Below are positions 1-9,127 of a stretch of 41,620 nt of DNA, one piece after another (the first letter of the stretch is position 1; each line of letters begins with the position of its first letter). The notes beneath the pieces were generated by a model. That model worked only from the letters and a program-made list of their open reading frames with translations, was not told where the DNA came from and searched no databases. The DNA is from Oscillospiraceae bacterium (lineage in GTDB: Bacteria > Bacillota > Clostridia > Oscillospirales > Acutalibacteraceae). Location: the NCBI GenBank assembly GCA_902780565.1, contig CACZGD010000027.1, forward strand, positions 1 through 41,620. Direction: 5' to 3'. Both the position numbers and the translations under genes were made by a program.

Positions 1-830
1 GCAGGGCTCCGTCCAGGTGTCTTCTCTGCCGAACCAGTTGAAGTTTTCATAGGTCAGCGTCATGCCGTAACGCAGATAACGGTCAAATTCCCGCCGGACT
101 GCCTGCAGATATTTTTCCTGCCGCGTCGTTTCATAAAACGAAAGCATACCTCGCAGACAGGTCAATGAGGTGTGCGTTTGAAATCCGCGGGCAACCATAT
201 CCGCATCCAGAAAAACGCCGATCGTTTTTTCCAAAAAGACGCGGGCGCGCTCGTCGCCGGTCAGGGCATAGTACCGAGCGACGCCATCCACACACATAAA
301 AGCGCAGCCGACGTCGGTGGAAAGCGTCCATCCGTGCGCTTCCCCGCAGACGTTTCCGTCCACGCCGCCTTCGGCAGAGCTGCGCTCCAACGGATAATCG
401 TCATACAGCGGCAGCGCCGGCAGATAGAGGTTTTCAAACGTGCTTTTCAACGCCCGGAGCGCCAACGGATCCTGAAAAGTATCCGCTTGATCGCAAAGCG
501 CCCGCAGATACCAGTTGTGTCCGGAAAGCTGCTGTTCATTCGCGTTGCCGGCTGCAGGCACGTCGCCGAAAAACAAACAGGGATTGGTCCGCGCCGGGAG
601 ATCGCGCAACATTTGTTCCATGCAGGGGATCTTTCGCCCGCTGATATGGTAATGGCACAAAAAAGCCAGCAAGGCCCGGCCGTCGCGGTCGCCCGGCCAG
701 CCGGGATTTCCGTCAAACACGGTTTCATAGGTGTAGGGCGCCCGGTTCAGACGCTGAAAGTTTTTTTCGATATTTCTGTTTCCGCGTCCGGCACGTGCCA
801 GAGTTCGCTGATGGGAAGATTCCCCTTCAT
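1..830 (-). CDS. GH127-like (beta-L-arabinofuranosidase-type) glycoside hydrolase, 5' part, frameshifted
   Basis: The gene runs off the left edge, so only its N-terminal ~275 residues are visible. It starts at the ATG at 830, with GGAGG eight bases upstream and a consensus promoter further up. The first ~23 codons (MKGNLPISELWHVPDAE...) run into a stop. A one-base slip back in the seven-A run at 761-767 restores a long open frame through to the edge. That frame contains DGNPGWPGDRDGRALLAF, an HTSLTCLRGMLSFYE segment and NWFGREDTWTEPC. These resemble the alpha/alpha-barrel and the Cys-containing segment of GH127-type enzymes (DUF1680 relatives), which release arabinofuranose or related sugars. 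Either the gene is broken, or the A7 run is a sequencing error or a recoding site. An in-frame ATG at 876 lies inside the -10 region and is an unlikely start. Family assignment is moderate. Confidence 0.6.
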
Positions 831-871
831 TTGTATTTCCTCCAAAAGACGCAATCGTTTTCTCTTGTTGC

Positions 872-900
872 AGCATATCATTTTATTCATATTATGTCAA
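872..900 (-). promoter_or_regulatory. Consensus sigma-A promoter for the GH127-like gene
   Basis: Reading the minus strand, TTGACA (900-895) is followed by a 17-base spacer and TATGCT (877-872). The GGAGG ribosome site and ATG at 830 lie about 40 bases downstream, which supports 830 as the true start. Confidence 0.6.
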
Positions 901-1294
901 CGGAGTAGTAGGATTCTTCATGTTGTATCCGTGAAAATAATAATACGAATTAGGGTTGTAATAAGGGCAATAGAATGATATGATAATGAGGAGAAACGGG
1001 CTTTTTTTAGAAGTAAGATAAGGGTGCATTCTAAACATTTAAATGGGACGGAAGCACTTTTCACAGAAAAAAAAGCTCTTCCGAACAACGAAAAACCATT
1101 GAAAAATAAGGGGATTCCGGCATTTTGTGCGGTTGACTTTCGGTCCCGAAACATCGAAATGGATCGGACGAGCCAACAAGGAAGCACCGGATTATGCGTT
1201 TTCCGGTGCTTTTTTGCGTCTTTTATGCGCAATACGGCGAGTTTTTCCTGATAATCTCTCAATTTCAACCTGCCCGGACCATCCGCCAACCTGC
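901..1294. other. Intergenic region without a recognisable gene; contains one intrinsic terminator
   Basis: Open frames here on both strands are low-quality, overlap each other and lack ribosome sites. The only clear structure is the hairpin at 1182-1211 (AAGCACCGG pairing with CCGGTGCTT) followed by T residues. It would terminate plus-strand transcription, but no gene is visible upstream of it, so it may be the tail of something lost. Confidence 0.5.
1182..1216 (+). terminator. Intrinsic terminator hairpin without an obvious gene
   Basis: A nine-base perfect stem AAGCACCGG/CCGGTGCTT with a 12-base loop runs directly into a T tract on the plus strand. It insulates the ParB-like gene region from the left. 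Confidence 0.6.
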
Positions 1295-1466
1295 AAATTG
1301 GGGGTGTAAATTGGGGGTATTTTTGAGAGGCGTTTTGGTAAGCTCCAAAACCGGGATCATCCGCCCCTGTTTTTTCAGGAAGCGGAGTGATCACAGCACC
1401 AAAGTCTTGTAGCGACATCCCCAAATTGGGGGTACCGGGAAAAGCGTTTGGGTAAGGCGCCAAAAC
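1295..1466. repeat. Iteron and dyad cluster upstream of the ParB-like gene
   Basis: AAATTGGGGGT occurs three times (1295-1305, 1308-1318, 1423-1433). Two dyads follow the same layout: GTTTTGG-N6-CCAAAAC (1332-1351, perfect 7+7) and GTTTGGG-N7-CCAAAAC (1446-1466, one mismatch). Between them lies a third dyad, CCGCNCCTG-T6-CAGG with a partial GCGG arm (1361-1385). The [AAATTGGGGGTA ... dyad] unit thus recurs about 115 bases apart, ending 32 bases before the ParB-like start codon. The arrangement fits protein-binding sites, such as an operator or a centromere-like site for the adjacent protein. Binding by the ParB-like protein is inference. Confidence 0.65.
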
Positions 1467-1498
1467 GGGTCATTCAATGAAAACAGGAGGTCCGTTTT

Positions 1499-2326
1499 AT
1501 GCCGAAAGAACTGTCGTTTTTGCCCCTTGAAGCCCTTGACGATTTCCCGTCCTTTCCGTTTCGTTTGCGTCGGGATGAGGAATTTCTGAACCTGCTCGAA
1601 AGCGTTTCCACCCACGGCGTTTTGCAGCCGATCATCGTGCGTCCCGTTGGAGATCGGTTCCAGATCCTCTCCGGGCACCGAAGAAAAAGAGCCTGCGAGG
1701 TCCTGCGTCAGACCGGGATCCCCGCACTCATTGAACCTTGCGACGACGTGACCGCGACGCTCCTCATGCTCGATTCCAATATGCAGCAGCGCCAGAAGCT
1801 CCTGCCGAGCGAGAAGGCGTTCGCGTATAAGATGAAACTCGAAGCGCTCAATAAGCTCCCGGGAAGGCCGAAAAAAAATCTGACACCAGTGGGGTCAGAT
1901 TTCCGAACCAATGAACAGTTTGAAGACAGCAGGGAACAGGTGCGCAGATTTGTCCGGCTGACCTTCCTCGTACCGGAGCTGCTGGAGTTCGTCGACGAAG
2001 AGCGGATCAAGATGCGCCCGGCTGTTGAGCTCTCCTATCTGGACGAAGACAGCCAGCGCGACGTCGTTGACTTCATCGACGAAAACGAGAGCACGCCCTC
2101 CCACGCGCAGGCAATTCGTCTCCGCAGTCTTTTTCAAGAAGGCGGCCTTACAAGAGACGGCGTTTACAGCGTTCTTTCAGAACTCAAGGGAAATCAGAAA
2201 GAACGTCTGACGATAAAGATGGACAAGATCAGAACCCTGATCCCCGACAACGTCCCCGTATCCCGGTATGAGGATTATATCTTTACTGCGCTCAAACTGC
2301 TGCGTGAGGCCGAAATGCGAAAATAA
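1499..2326 (+). CDS. ParB/Spo0J-like DNA-binding protein
   Basis: A 275-residue protein starting at ATG 1499 behind ACAGGAGG. Residues ~1-100 form a ParB/sulfiredoxin-type N-terminal domain with the typical LSGHRRKRA motif (residues 58-65; GxRR-type CTP/phosphate-binding segment). Residues ~105-180 match the helix-turn-helix portion of ParB proteins (PSEKAFAYKMKLEAL... followed by REQVRRFVRL). The C-terminal ~90 residues are variable. Such stand-alone ParB-like proteins are common on plasmids and integrative elements in Clostridia and are not the housekeeping Spo0J, since no ParA partner is adjacent. The repeats directly upstream are candidate binding sites. A strong terminator follows, so it is probably monocistronic. 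It suggests that an integrated or decayed mobile element lies here. Confidence 0.85.
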   Translation: MPKELSFLPLEALDDFPSFPFRLRRDEEFLNLLESVSTHGVLQPIIVRPVGDRFQILSGHRRKRACEVLRQTGIPALIEPCDDVTATLLMLDSNMQQRQKLLPSEKAFAYKMKLEALNKLPGRPKKNLTPVGSDFRTNEQFEDSREQVRRFVRLTFLVPELLEFVDEERIKMRPAVELSYLDEDSQRDVVDFIDENESTPSHAQAIRLRSLFQEGGLTRDGVYSVLSELKGNQKERLTIKMDKIRTLIPDNVPVSRYEDYIFTALKLLREAEMRK

Positions 2327-2338
2327 CAAAAAGGGATC

Positions 2339-2376
2339 CCCTGATTTCGGATAAAACCGTTGTCAGGGTTTTTTTC
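2339..2376 (+). terminator. Intrinsic terminator after the ParB-like gene
   Basis: CCCTGA (2339-2344) pairs with TCAGGG (2363-2368), followed by seven T residues and a further T-rich tail. It lies 12 bases after the stop codon. Confidence 0.75.
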
Positions 2377-2399
2377 GTTTTAAAATCGCCTTTCCCTGT

Positions 2400-2505
2400 A
2401 ATTTCGTGTAAAATTGAGTTGAGAATAAAATGTGGGAATTATAAAAAAGTTCGCTATGATTTTGTGTAAAATGCAGTTGATTTTCGCTATGATTTTGTGT
2501 ATACT
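2400..2505 (+). promoter_or_regulatory. Repeat-containing promoter of the DUF4143 ATPase gene
   Basis: The promoter is TTGATT (2477-2482), 17-base spacer, TATACT (2500-2505). A 19-base direct repeat, TTCGCTATGATTTTGTGTA, occurs at 2450-2468 and 2483-2501, so the second copy is the promoter spacer itself. A related block (TTCGTGTAAAATTGAGTTGA, ~2403-2422, against TTTGTGTAAAATGCAGTTGA, ~2461-2480) gives an approximate third unit. A repeat overlapping the RNA-polymerase footprint suggests a repressor or activator site. Confidence 0.6.
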
Positions 2506-2526
2506 ATCCTTTGGGAGGTGCTTTCA

Positions 2527-3891
2527 ATGTACCTGAAAAGAAAAATTGACGCTTATCTTTCAAACTGGAAAGCGGATCCTTCGCACAAGCCTCTGATCGT
2601 GAAGGGGAGCCGACAGGTGGGTAAGACGGAGTCCATCCTGCATTTCGCGGCGGAGAACTACAAGAGCGTGATCGAGATCAACTTCGTGCGGGACGAGAAA
2701 TATAAACGGATCATTGCCGACGGGTATGACGCGGCGAGTATCGTGAAAAACATTTCTCTGATCGATCCGAACAAGCGGTTCATCCCCGGTGAGACGCTGA
2801 TTTTCTTTGACGAGATCACGGAGTTCCCGGAGATCGCCACCAGCCTCAAGTTCTTTTGTTCAGACGGCGCCTACGACGTGATCTGCAGCGGATCCATGCT
2901 CGGCGTCAACTACAGGAAGATCGAGAGCAATTCTGTCGGGTATAAAACCGACTATGAGATGTTCTCCCTCGACTTTGAGGAATTTTTGTGGGCGAAGGGG
3001 TATTCCGACGCGCAGGTGGCTTCGCTCGTGGAGCACATGACTCAGCTGCGCCCGTTTTCGGCGTTGGAAATGGACGTCTATCATGCGCTGTTTCTCGAAT
3101 TCACGATCCTCGGCGGTATGCCTGCCGTCGTTGCGTCCTTTATTGAACGCGGTACCTTTGAAGGCTCGCTCGATACGCAGCGGCAGCTGATTGCGGACTA
3201 TAAGGAGGACATCCGGAAATACGCTGCCGGGTTGGATCAGACGCGCATCCTCAACGTCTTTAACCGGGTCGCCCCGCAGCTTGCGCAGGAAAACAAAAAG
3301 TTCCAGATCTCCAAGGTCGCCTCCGGCGCGCGCTTCCGCGATTACAGAGGCTGTGCAGAATGGCTGGCGGACGCGGGAATGGTGAATATGTGCTTTTGTA
3401 TGGAATTCCCGGAGCTACCGCTGGGCGGCAATTACGATCCCGACAGCTTCAAGCTTTATTTTGCCGATACGGGGCTCTTGGTTTCGATGCTGGACGAGGA
3501 ATCGCAGGATGATCTGCGTGCCAACCGGAACATGGGCGTCTATAAGGGGGCGCTGTATGAAAACGTTGTCGCCGAAGCGCTCCGTAAGCAGGGATATCCG
3601 CTGTACTATTATAAACGACAGAACGGAACATTGGAGGAGGACTTCTTCCTGCGCACCGCAAGATCCCTGATCCCGGTGGAGGTCAAGGCGGCGGACGGCA
3701 GATCCAAATCCATGCGCACCCTGATCGACTCGGCGCATTACCCGGACGTCCGCTTCGGGATCAAATTGTCCCACGGGAACATCGGACACGAAAACGCCGT
3801 GTACACCTTCCCGTATTTCTGCGCTTTTGCGCTCAAGCGCGTGCTGAAGATCCTGTCTCCGGAAGAGGAAGCCAACGTCAGGCAGGACTAA
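2527..3891 (+). CDS. DUF4143-family AAA ATPase
   Basis: A 454-residue protein. I choose ATG 2527 because GGGAGGTG lies just upstream; an in-frame GTG at 2497 overlaps the -10 box and cannot be used. The N-terminal AAA domain shows Walker A GSRQVGKT (27-34) and Walker B LIFFDEI (91-97). The C-terminal domain carries EEDFFL...LIPVEVK (E-x-K near residue 385), the PD-(D/E)XK-like signature usual in DUF4143 proteins. Length and layout match the family of stand-alone ATP-binding proteins found patchily across bacteria and archaea. Their biological role is not established; many are thought to act on nucleic acid or in stress or defence settings. It is flanked by terminators on both sides, so it is an independent unit. 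Confidence 0.85.
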   Translation: MYLKRKIDAYLSNWKADPSHKPLIVKGSRQVGKTESILHFAAENYKSVIEINFVRDEKYKRIIADGYDAASIVKNISLIDPNKRFIPGETLIFFDEITEFPEIATSLKFFCSDGAYDVICSGSMLGVNYRKIESNSVGYKTDYEMFSLDFEEFLWAKGYSDAQVASLVEHMTQLRPFSALEMDVYHALFLEFTILGGMPAVVASFIERGTFEGSLDTQRQLIADYKEDIRKYAAGLDQTRILNVFNRVAPQLAQENKKFQISKVASGARFRDYRGCAEWLADAGMVNMCFCMEFPELPLGGNYDPDSFKLYFADTGLLVSMLDEESQDDLRANRNMGVYKGALYENVVAEALRKQGYPLYYYKRQNGTLEEDFFLRTARSLIPVEVKAADGRSKSMRTLIDSAHYPDVRFGIKLSHGNIGHENAVYTFPYFCAFALKRVLKILSPEEEANVRQD

Positions 3892-3930
3892 AACCGAGAG
3901 AACGGCTTTCAAAAAACAGAACAAATAGGA

Positions 3931-3962
3931 AAACAGCCACCCTCCTGTGAGTGGCTGTTTCG
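3931..3962 (+). terminator. Intrinsic terminator after the DUF4143 gene
   Basis: AAACAGCCAC (3931-3940) pairs with GTGGCTGTTT (3951-3960) around a 10-base loop, giving a perfect 10-base stem ending in T residues, about 40 bases after the stop codon. The A-rich 5' side means it may also act on the minus strand. Confidence 0.7.
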
Positions 3963-4311
3963 TATTATCTGGGAGAATGCAGTTACAACGGCAAGCTTTC
4001 GTTCATCGTCAAAGAACCCGAAGAAGCAATCCCGCTCGGTAAGGCCGGAAGTGGTTTTCGGTTTTCTTTGAATGGCAGGATGAATTTTGATGTTTTGCCT
4101 TTATCATAATCCCGGGTAAACTATTATGCTGATGGATTTGGGGAATATGCAGCCTGATTTTAGGAGAATTGCGAAAAGCTGATCATCTCTCCTGAAGTGG
4201 CTTTGGGGTAGACTTTCATTGATAAGAAAAGGTATATCTTCGCTTTTCTGTTAACTTTTACAACAACATTATCTTCTATAACGAAATCTGTATCATTCAA
4301 ATCAGATGCTT
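3963..4311. other. Intergenic region with two orphan ORF fragments
   Basis: No complete gene is visible. On the plus strand, an open frame from the hairpin to 4109 encodes YYLGECSYNGKLSFIVKEPE... ending FDVLPLS, without a start codon. On the minus strand, immediately beyond the Res stop, another frame closes at 4160 and encodes [20 protein letters not shown] then NRKAKIYLFLSMKVYPKA, again without a start. Both read like real protein pieces but I recognise neither. They are probably remnants of genes removed when the restriction operon or its neighbour was inserted. Confidence 0.3.
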
Positions 4312-7300
4312 TTATTGCATAGAGTTTATCAGACTTAAAAGCTGCTGATAATCATTGACAGCATCATATCGGACCTGACCGGTAGAAATATCATTAAAAA
4401 GACGCTTCGCACAATTGATCTTGGCCTGTTCAATAGGTTTGAGCTGAAGGGAGTCCATCGTTCCCTTTGTTTCAGCGATAAAGTAAATGTGCTTGACGGT
4501 TCCCTCTTTGAATGCGATCGCCCAGTCCGGGGAATAATTTCCGACAGGAGTCGGGATCGAAAACCCTTTCGGAAGTTTTGCGTAAACAACCACCTCGTCT
4601 GCGGAATCAAGACTGGATACAAATTTCCGTTCTGTTGACTGTCCATCCGCCGCATAGCCGTCTGTAAAGACGTAGTCCTGAATTGCCTTGTTCGCCCGGA
4701 ACGCCTTTTCAAATGGCTGCGAAGCTTTTTCCGCCGTAAAAATCGCGCTGTCGTAGCTGCCTTCGATCTGATCATAGGAGATATGTTCCACGATCATCGT
4801 TGCCTTTTGTTCCTTAATGAGCTTAATAATCTTTGTAATAAATTCTTCCGGATTGTTACGAAACATATACAGCTTGTCTTCTCTGATCCCGGACAAAATC
4901 GCCGCCACGGTTCTTCTGGTTAAAACCGTACCCTCCGCGATTTTTCCGATAAGATCGTATTTGACCCGACTGGTCTCATTGTGTTTGAGCGTTTGGGTAC
5001 GCGTTTTCACTGCGCCAAAGGAAGCGCCCCTCTCGATTTCATACTCATTCATATCGGTTTTCTGCTGACCGACAGAGGTTGTATATTGTAACTGAGAGAC
5101 AAACAGTCTATCGTCAATGTGCGAAATGGACTTTCGGATAAGTTCATTGCTGTCAAACTCCACGGTATACGCATATTTGTGATTGATATAATTCCAGAGC
5201 GTCTGGAATTCTTTTTTATAGAAATCGTCATTGAGGGGATTCTCTTTGACCTTCGTTTCGTGTGCATTTTTTACCATATCACGAAGCACGCGTTCGTCAA
5301 AGACGCCCTGAATGAGCTTATGAACCCCGTCCGCGATCTCTTGCAGTCCCAAAGGCAGGGGCATCAGACAGTTGTTGGCAAGATCCGCACGGTAAGTGTC
5401 TGTTACTTTATCATCGTCATCAATATAGTCATTTTTGAGCAGATAGCGGTAAATCTCTTTCGCCTGCTTTGCATCGATGGTGACCGGTTCCTCTCCGATC
5501 ATCACAGTTTTGCCTTCAAAATACTCAATTGTGGCCTTTGTCGGGCGGTCGTAGAGAACGTCTTTCATATCCGATTGCAGCGAGCCGACAAAGTCCTTAT
5601 AGCTTTCGCTGGCGATAACCGTGAGCATGTTGATGTCATGAACCGCGTCGCCGCAGCTTTCGGCATCCATACGGCTTCCGGACTGATTCACGCACAGCCG
5701 AAGACCGCGCCCGACTTCCTGCCGCTTCGCGGTATTTGAGTCAGAATGCTTCAAGGTGCAGATCTGGAATACGTTTGGATTATCCCATCCTTCGCGCAGC
5801 GCAGAATGAGAGAAAATGAAGCGTGTGGGTTCCTCAAAGCTCAGAAGACGTTCTTTGTTTTTAAGGATCAGGTCGTACGCGGAAATATCGTCGGAGAACT
5901 CACTTCCGCGTTTTAGCTGACTGTCGATGCTTCTGCCGGTTTTCTTGTCGATGCTGAAATATCCCTTGTGAACAGCGCCAACGTCTGCGCAAGTGCTTTT
6001 TAAGTACTTTTGATAGGGTGTATTGGCAATAGTGACATAGTCGTTTAATACGGAGATGTATTCTTCTTCAAACATCTTTCCGTATTCGCCAAGCTGTTCG
6101 TTGCCTTCTTCATCATATTGCCGATATTTTGCCACTTCGTCGATAAAGAAGAGGGATAGAGTTTTGATCCCTTTCTGAAACAGCGCTTCCTCTTTCTCAA
6201 AATGTGAGAGGATCGTCTCCCGGATCTGGATCCGGCGCATATCCTTTTCGGAGACGTCGCCGCGCACTTCGCCGACGGCGATAACTTCGCCGTTTGTGAA
6301 CGTCACGGTTCCGCGGATGGGATCGATCTCGGAAACGGTGTATCCCTTATATTGCTCCATTTCCTGCGAGAGATAGTATAGATCGTCCCCGACGCCCACT
6401 TTTCTCGTCTCGCGGTTGATGGATTTGTTATAGCCAATTTCAAATTCTAAGCGAGCTTTCGGTGGCTCCTTGCTCGAAAGAAGAATCTGTTCCAGATAAA
6501 GGTAACTGTCCGTCCCACGGAAGTTTTTGACCTCAAAGCCTTTGACCTCGATCTTTTTTACAAGACGCTTGTTGAAAGCGTCCAGCGCGTCCAGCACATA
6601 CACAAGGTTATGCTGTTTGGCGTGGGTAGCGGAGTAGTTCAGAGAAAAGAGCGGATTAAAGTTTTTGAGCGCCTTCTGCGTGACTTCGCCGCCCATCTTT
6701 TGGGGTTCATCCAGAATAATGATCGGACGGTTGGCTTTAATGACGTCAATAGGCCGGCGGGAACCGAACTCATCGCGTTTGGAGTAAATGATACGGCTTT
6801 CTTTGTTGTTGGCGCCCTCCTTCAGGGAGGATGCAAACGCCTGCGTATTGATGATCATGACGTTGATCCCGGCGCTTGCGGAGAAGTTATCGAGCTGCGT
6901 AAGGTTAGAGCTGTTATAAACGAAAAACCGCGCCTTTTTGCCGTACTGCTCCATGAAGTGATCGGCTGTGATCTCAAAACTCTTTTTCACGCCCTCGCGG
7001 ATCGCGATGGAGGGCACAACAACGATGAATTTGCTCCACCCATAACGCCGGTTCAGCTCGAACATGGTTTTGATATAGACGTAGGTTTTGCCCGTGCCGG
7101 TCTCCATTTCAATATCCAGACTGCACCGGCCAAGATCCCTGACCAGTGTAGGGGAAAGCTTGATATTGTTAAAGGTCTGCAAGCGGCGGATGTTGGCAAG
7201 AAGCTGCTCGTCGGTCAGCTCCACGTCCTCATTTTTGTAGCCGGTGTCGTTCAGAATATCGTCCAGCGAGACCTGTTCGTCCGCCGAGAGAAAGGACATT

Positions 7301-7437
7301 TGGGTCTGCTCATATTTCTTCGACCCGACGTCACGGATATAGCTTGTCCGCGCGGCTTTTCGTTGCCCATTGAACACCTCCGCCACGGCGTTGACCGCGT
7401 CGGTTTGGTATTGTTGAACCTTAAATTGAAACTTCAC
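4312..7437 (-). CDS. res: Type III restriction endonuclease subunit Res
   Basis: A 1041-residue DNA translocase/endonuclease that works with Mod to cleave unmodified DNA. The superfamily 2 helicase core shows Walker A METGTGKT (residues 111-118), the Walker B variant DEPQKM (243-248) characteristic of type III Res subunits, SATH motif III (~270-273) and GWDNP/GRGLR motifs further on. The C-terminus carries a PD-(D/E)XK nuclease: SPDWAIAF followed by ETKG. The start is GTG at 7437, overlapping the Fic stop as GTGA, so translation is coupled. It is the last gene of the minus-strand operon. Length is normal and no lesion is seen, so activity is expected. It is separated from Mod by two accessory genes, which is unusual because mod and res are normally adjacent. 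Confidence 0.93.
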   Translation of the reverse strand: MKFQFKVQQYQTDAVNAVAEVFNGQRKAARTSYIRDVGSKKYEQTQMSFLSADEQVSLDDILNDTGYKNEDVELTDEQLLANIRRLQTFNNIKLSPTLVRDLGRCSLDIEMETGTGKTYVYIKTMFELNRRYGWSKFIVVVPSIAIREGVKKSFEITADHFMEQYGKKARFFVYNSSNLTQLDNFSASAGINVMIINTQAFASSLKEGANNKESRIIYSKRDEFGSRRPIDVIKANRPIIILDEPQKMGGEVTQKALKNFNPLFSLNYSATHAKQHNLVYVLDALDAFNKRLVKKIEVKGFEVKNFRGTDSYLYLEQILLSSKEPPKARLEFEIGYNKSINRETRKVGVGDDLYYLSQEMEQYKGYTVSEIDPIRGTVTFTNGEVIAVGEVRGDVSEKDMRRIQIRETILSHFEKEEALFQKGIKTLSLFFIDEVAKYRQYDEEGNEQLGEYGKMFEEEYISVLNDYVTIANTPYQKYLKSTCADVGAVHKGYFSIDKKTGRSIDSQLKRGSEFSDDISAYDLILKNKERLLSFEEPTRFIFSHSALREGWDNPNVFQICTLKHSDSNTAKRQEVGRGLRLCVNQSGSRMDAESCGDAVHDINMLTVIASESYKDFVGSLQSDMKDVLYDRPTKATIEYFEGKTVMIGEEPVTIDAKQAKEIYRYLLKNDYIDDDDKVTDTYRADLANNCLMPLPLGLQEIADGVHKLIQGVFDERVLRDMVKNAHETKVKENPLNDDFYKKEFQTLWNYINHKYAYTVEFDSNELIRKSISHIDDRLFVSQLQYTTSVGQQKTDMNEYEIERGASFGAVKTRTQTLKHNETSRVKYDLIGKIAEGTVLTRRTVAAILSGIREDKLYMFRNNPEEFITKIIKLIKEQKATMIVEHISYDQIEGSYDSAIFTAEKASQPFEKAFRANKAIQDYVFTDGYAADGQSTERKFVSSLDSADEVVVYAKLPKGFSIPTPVGNYSPDWAIAFKEGTVKHIYFIAETKGTMDSLQLKPIEQAKINCAKRLFNDISTGQVRYDAVNDYQQLLSLINSMQ

Positions 7438-8318
7438 GTTAATTCCTCCGAACCGTCAACCTCTTCATAATAGTAAGAATAATCGATCCCCTTCATAAAG
7501 ATCTCGCGGTCGTTAATTTTATCTGTCAGCGCATTGGTCAGCAGAAGCATAATATCGGCGTCATCCACGGTGCTTTTTTTCATTCCCGCAAGATAGTCTT
7601 TTTTATCGATCTTACTCCAATCCACGCACAGAGAAAGATTCTTTTTCAGAATCAGATCCAGCCAGATTCTTGTGCTTCTGCCGTTGCCTTCCAAAAACGG
7701 GTGAGCAATATTCATTTCAATATACTTTTTGAAGATCTCCGTTTCGGTTGTTTCAGGCATTTTTTCAATATCCCGCAGCACATCCGGCAGATAAGCGGCA
7801 ACAGCAAACAGAAAACCACCCTTGCTGATGTTTTTCGTGCGGATCTGTCCGGCAAAATCATATAGTCCGCCGAAAATATAGGCGTGGATCTGCTGCAGAC
7901 CTTTCACGGTACCGACTTCGATTTCATCGATCACGCCGCTTTCAAACAGATCATAGGCTTTTTCTTTGCTTTTCTCATCTGTGGTATTTCCCATTCCTTT
8001 GACCCATTTGAGAAAAGTATCGTTGTTCCTTCGGGGAAGAAAAGCAAGCAGCGTGTTGATTCCGTCTTCATCCAGAACGTCCGTGGAATACCGTTTTCCG
8101 TCTGCGGCAGTCAATTTTAGTTGTCGACAAATTGTTGACAACTCAGCATTTCTCTTTTTTAGGGCATTCCAATACGCACGGGGATTTTTGCTCCCTGTGA
8201 GCGCTTCGGAAATATCCACAGCACTGCTCCACCATTTGGAATTCTCTTCATCCCAGACGGAACGCACGGCTACGTCGTTAAAAAAACGGATAGATGTTTT
8301 TTGAGTTTGTTGTTTCAT
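7434..8318 (-). CDS. Fic-domain protein with N-terminal Bro-N-like domain
   Basis: A 294-residue fusion. Residues ~10-100 ([19 protein letters not shown] ... [13 protein letters not shown]) resemble the Bro-N DNA-binding domain of phage antirepressors and RhuM-type proteins. Residues ~125-235 are a Fic domain with the complete catalytic motif [12 protein letters not shown] (206-217), so AMP (or other NMP) transfer to a protein target is expected. The C-terminal tail contains SYYYEE (281-286), close to the class III inhibitory motif [S/T]xxxE[G/N], but with Glu at the last position. Class III Fic enzymes are self-inhibited through this C-terminal helix. It sits inside the restriction operon, 16 bases after the 262-residue protein and overlapping res by four bases. 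A role as a triggered toxin guarding the system is inference. Confidence 0.87.
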   Translation of the reverse strand: MKQQTQKTSIRFFNDVAVRSVWDEENSKWWSSAVDISEALTGSKNPRAYWNALKKRNAELSTICRQLKLTAADGKRYSTDVLDEDGINTLLAFLPRRNNDTFLKWVKGMGNTTDEKSKEKAYDLFESGVIDEIEVGTVKGLQQIHAYIFGGLYDFAGQIRTKNISKGGFLFAVAAYLPDVLRDIEKMPETTETEIFKKYIEMNIAHPFLEGNGRSTRIWLDLILKKNLSLCVDWSKIDKKDYLAGMKKSTVDDADIMLLLTNALTDKINDREIFMKGIDYSYYYEEVDGSEELT

Positions 8319-8334
8319 ATCAAAGTGTTTCCTT

Positions 8335-9123
8335 TTATTCAGCAGTATGATTTGATATGCTTTTGTAATACTCCGGCGTCAGATAAGCTAAACTACAAAC
8401 AATGCTTGATCTAAAGTCGATTCCGCTTTCTTTGATCGGTTCGTTTTTATAATTATGGGATTGTAAAAACACTCTAAACTCTTTTTGATAGGCAAAACGA
8501 GAATCCTTTGTAAAAACAATAGATTGAATATTTCCGTGCTGATAATTCCGGATTCTTTCTTCTGCCGTCATAGAATGATAGTCAACAGGTCCATAACAGA
8601 GTGCATATCCTTTTTCCATCATGCCTTCACAAAATAATTGCAGAAACGCTTCCGCATCGTAAACACTGAAAAAAGTATATCCCTTGTCCTGTGCATATCC
8701 ATTTAGATAATTATAAAACTCTTTTTGAATAGTTGCATCATTCTCGTTAAAAACAATCTGATTATCACAGAAAATAAAACTTGATTTCGGAAACAGTGCA
8801 AAACAACAGATGTGTCCGGAAATAAAAGCTTTAAATCCGGTGGTATCTACAACATAATCATCCGCAGAGTATTGATTGCTCCTGTATTTATTTACAATTT
8901 GCTCCAATGATTGATGCTCTTTTGTAAAAATCAGTTTTCCGGGACTATTATCAGGTTGTTGAACGATACCTCCTTCAAAATCACCTTGAAAAAGATTTCC
9001 ATGATTATGAAAGAATTCCACAGAGTTAATGTATATTTCTTTCCCGGAGTTAAAATCATCTCGATGTTGTTTGTTGCCAAAAGCTTTTATCAGATAGTAA
9101 TTGCGATATTGTTCGAAAGACAT
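8335..9123 (-). CDS. Uncharacterised 262-residue protein in the restriction operon
   Basis: I do not recognise a named domain. The protein begins [20 protein letters not shown] and has a GDFEGG motif near residue 50 ([16 protein letters not shown]). It is rich in aromatic residues with alternating beta-type stretches ([29 protein letters not shown]), and has no signal peptide or transmembrane segment. The opening 'YYLIKAF... Y...NSGK..Y.NSVEFF...GD.EG' layout recalls a scattered family of uncharacterised cytoplasmic proteins seen near mobile or defence genes; this is from memory and weak. It starts four bases after the mod stop, so it is co-translated. Its DNA is visibly more AT-rich than res, fic or the DUF4391 gene, suggesting separate acquisition. 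Confidence 0.7.
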   Translation of the reverse strand: MSFEQYRNYYLIKAFGNKQHRDDFNSGKEIYINSVEFFHNHGNLFQGDFEGGIVQQPDNSPGKLIFTKEHQSLEQIVNKYRSNQYSADDYVVDTTGFKAFISGHICCFALFPKSSFIFCDNQIVFNENDATIQKEFYNYLNGYAQDKGYTFFSVYDAEAFLQLFCEGMMEKGYALCYGPVDYHSMTAEERIRNYQHGNIQSIVFTKDSRFAYQKEFRVFLQSHNYKNEPIKESGIDFRSSIVCSLAYLTPEYYKSISNHTAE

Positions 9124-9127
9124 TTTT

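Noticed and set aside
918..1463. A 181-codon minus-strand open frame upstream of the ParB-like gene
   Set aside because: It runs through the iterons and the terminator hairpin, has no ribosome site and no protein-like pattern.
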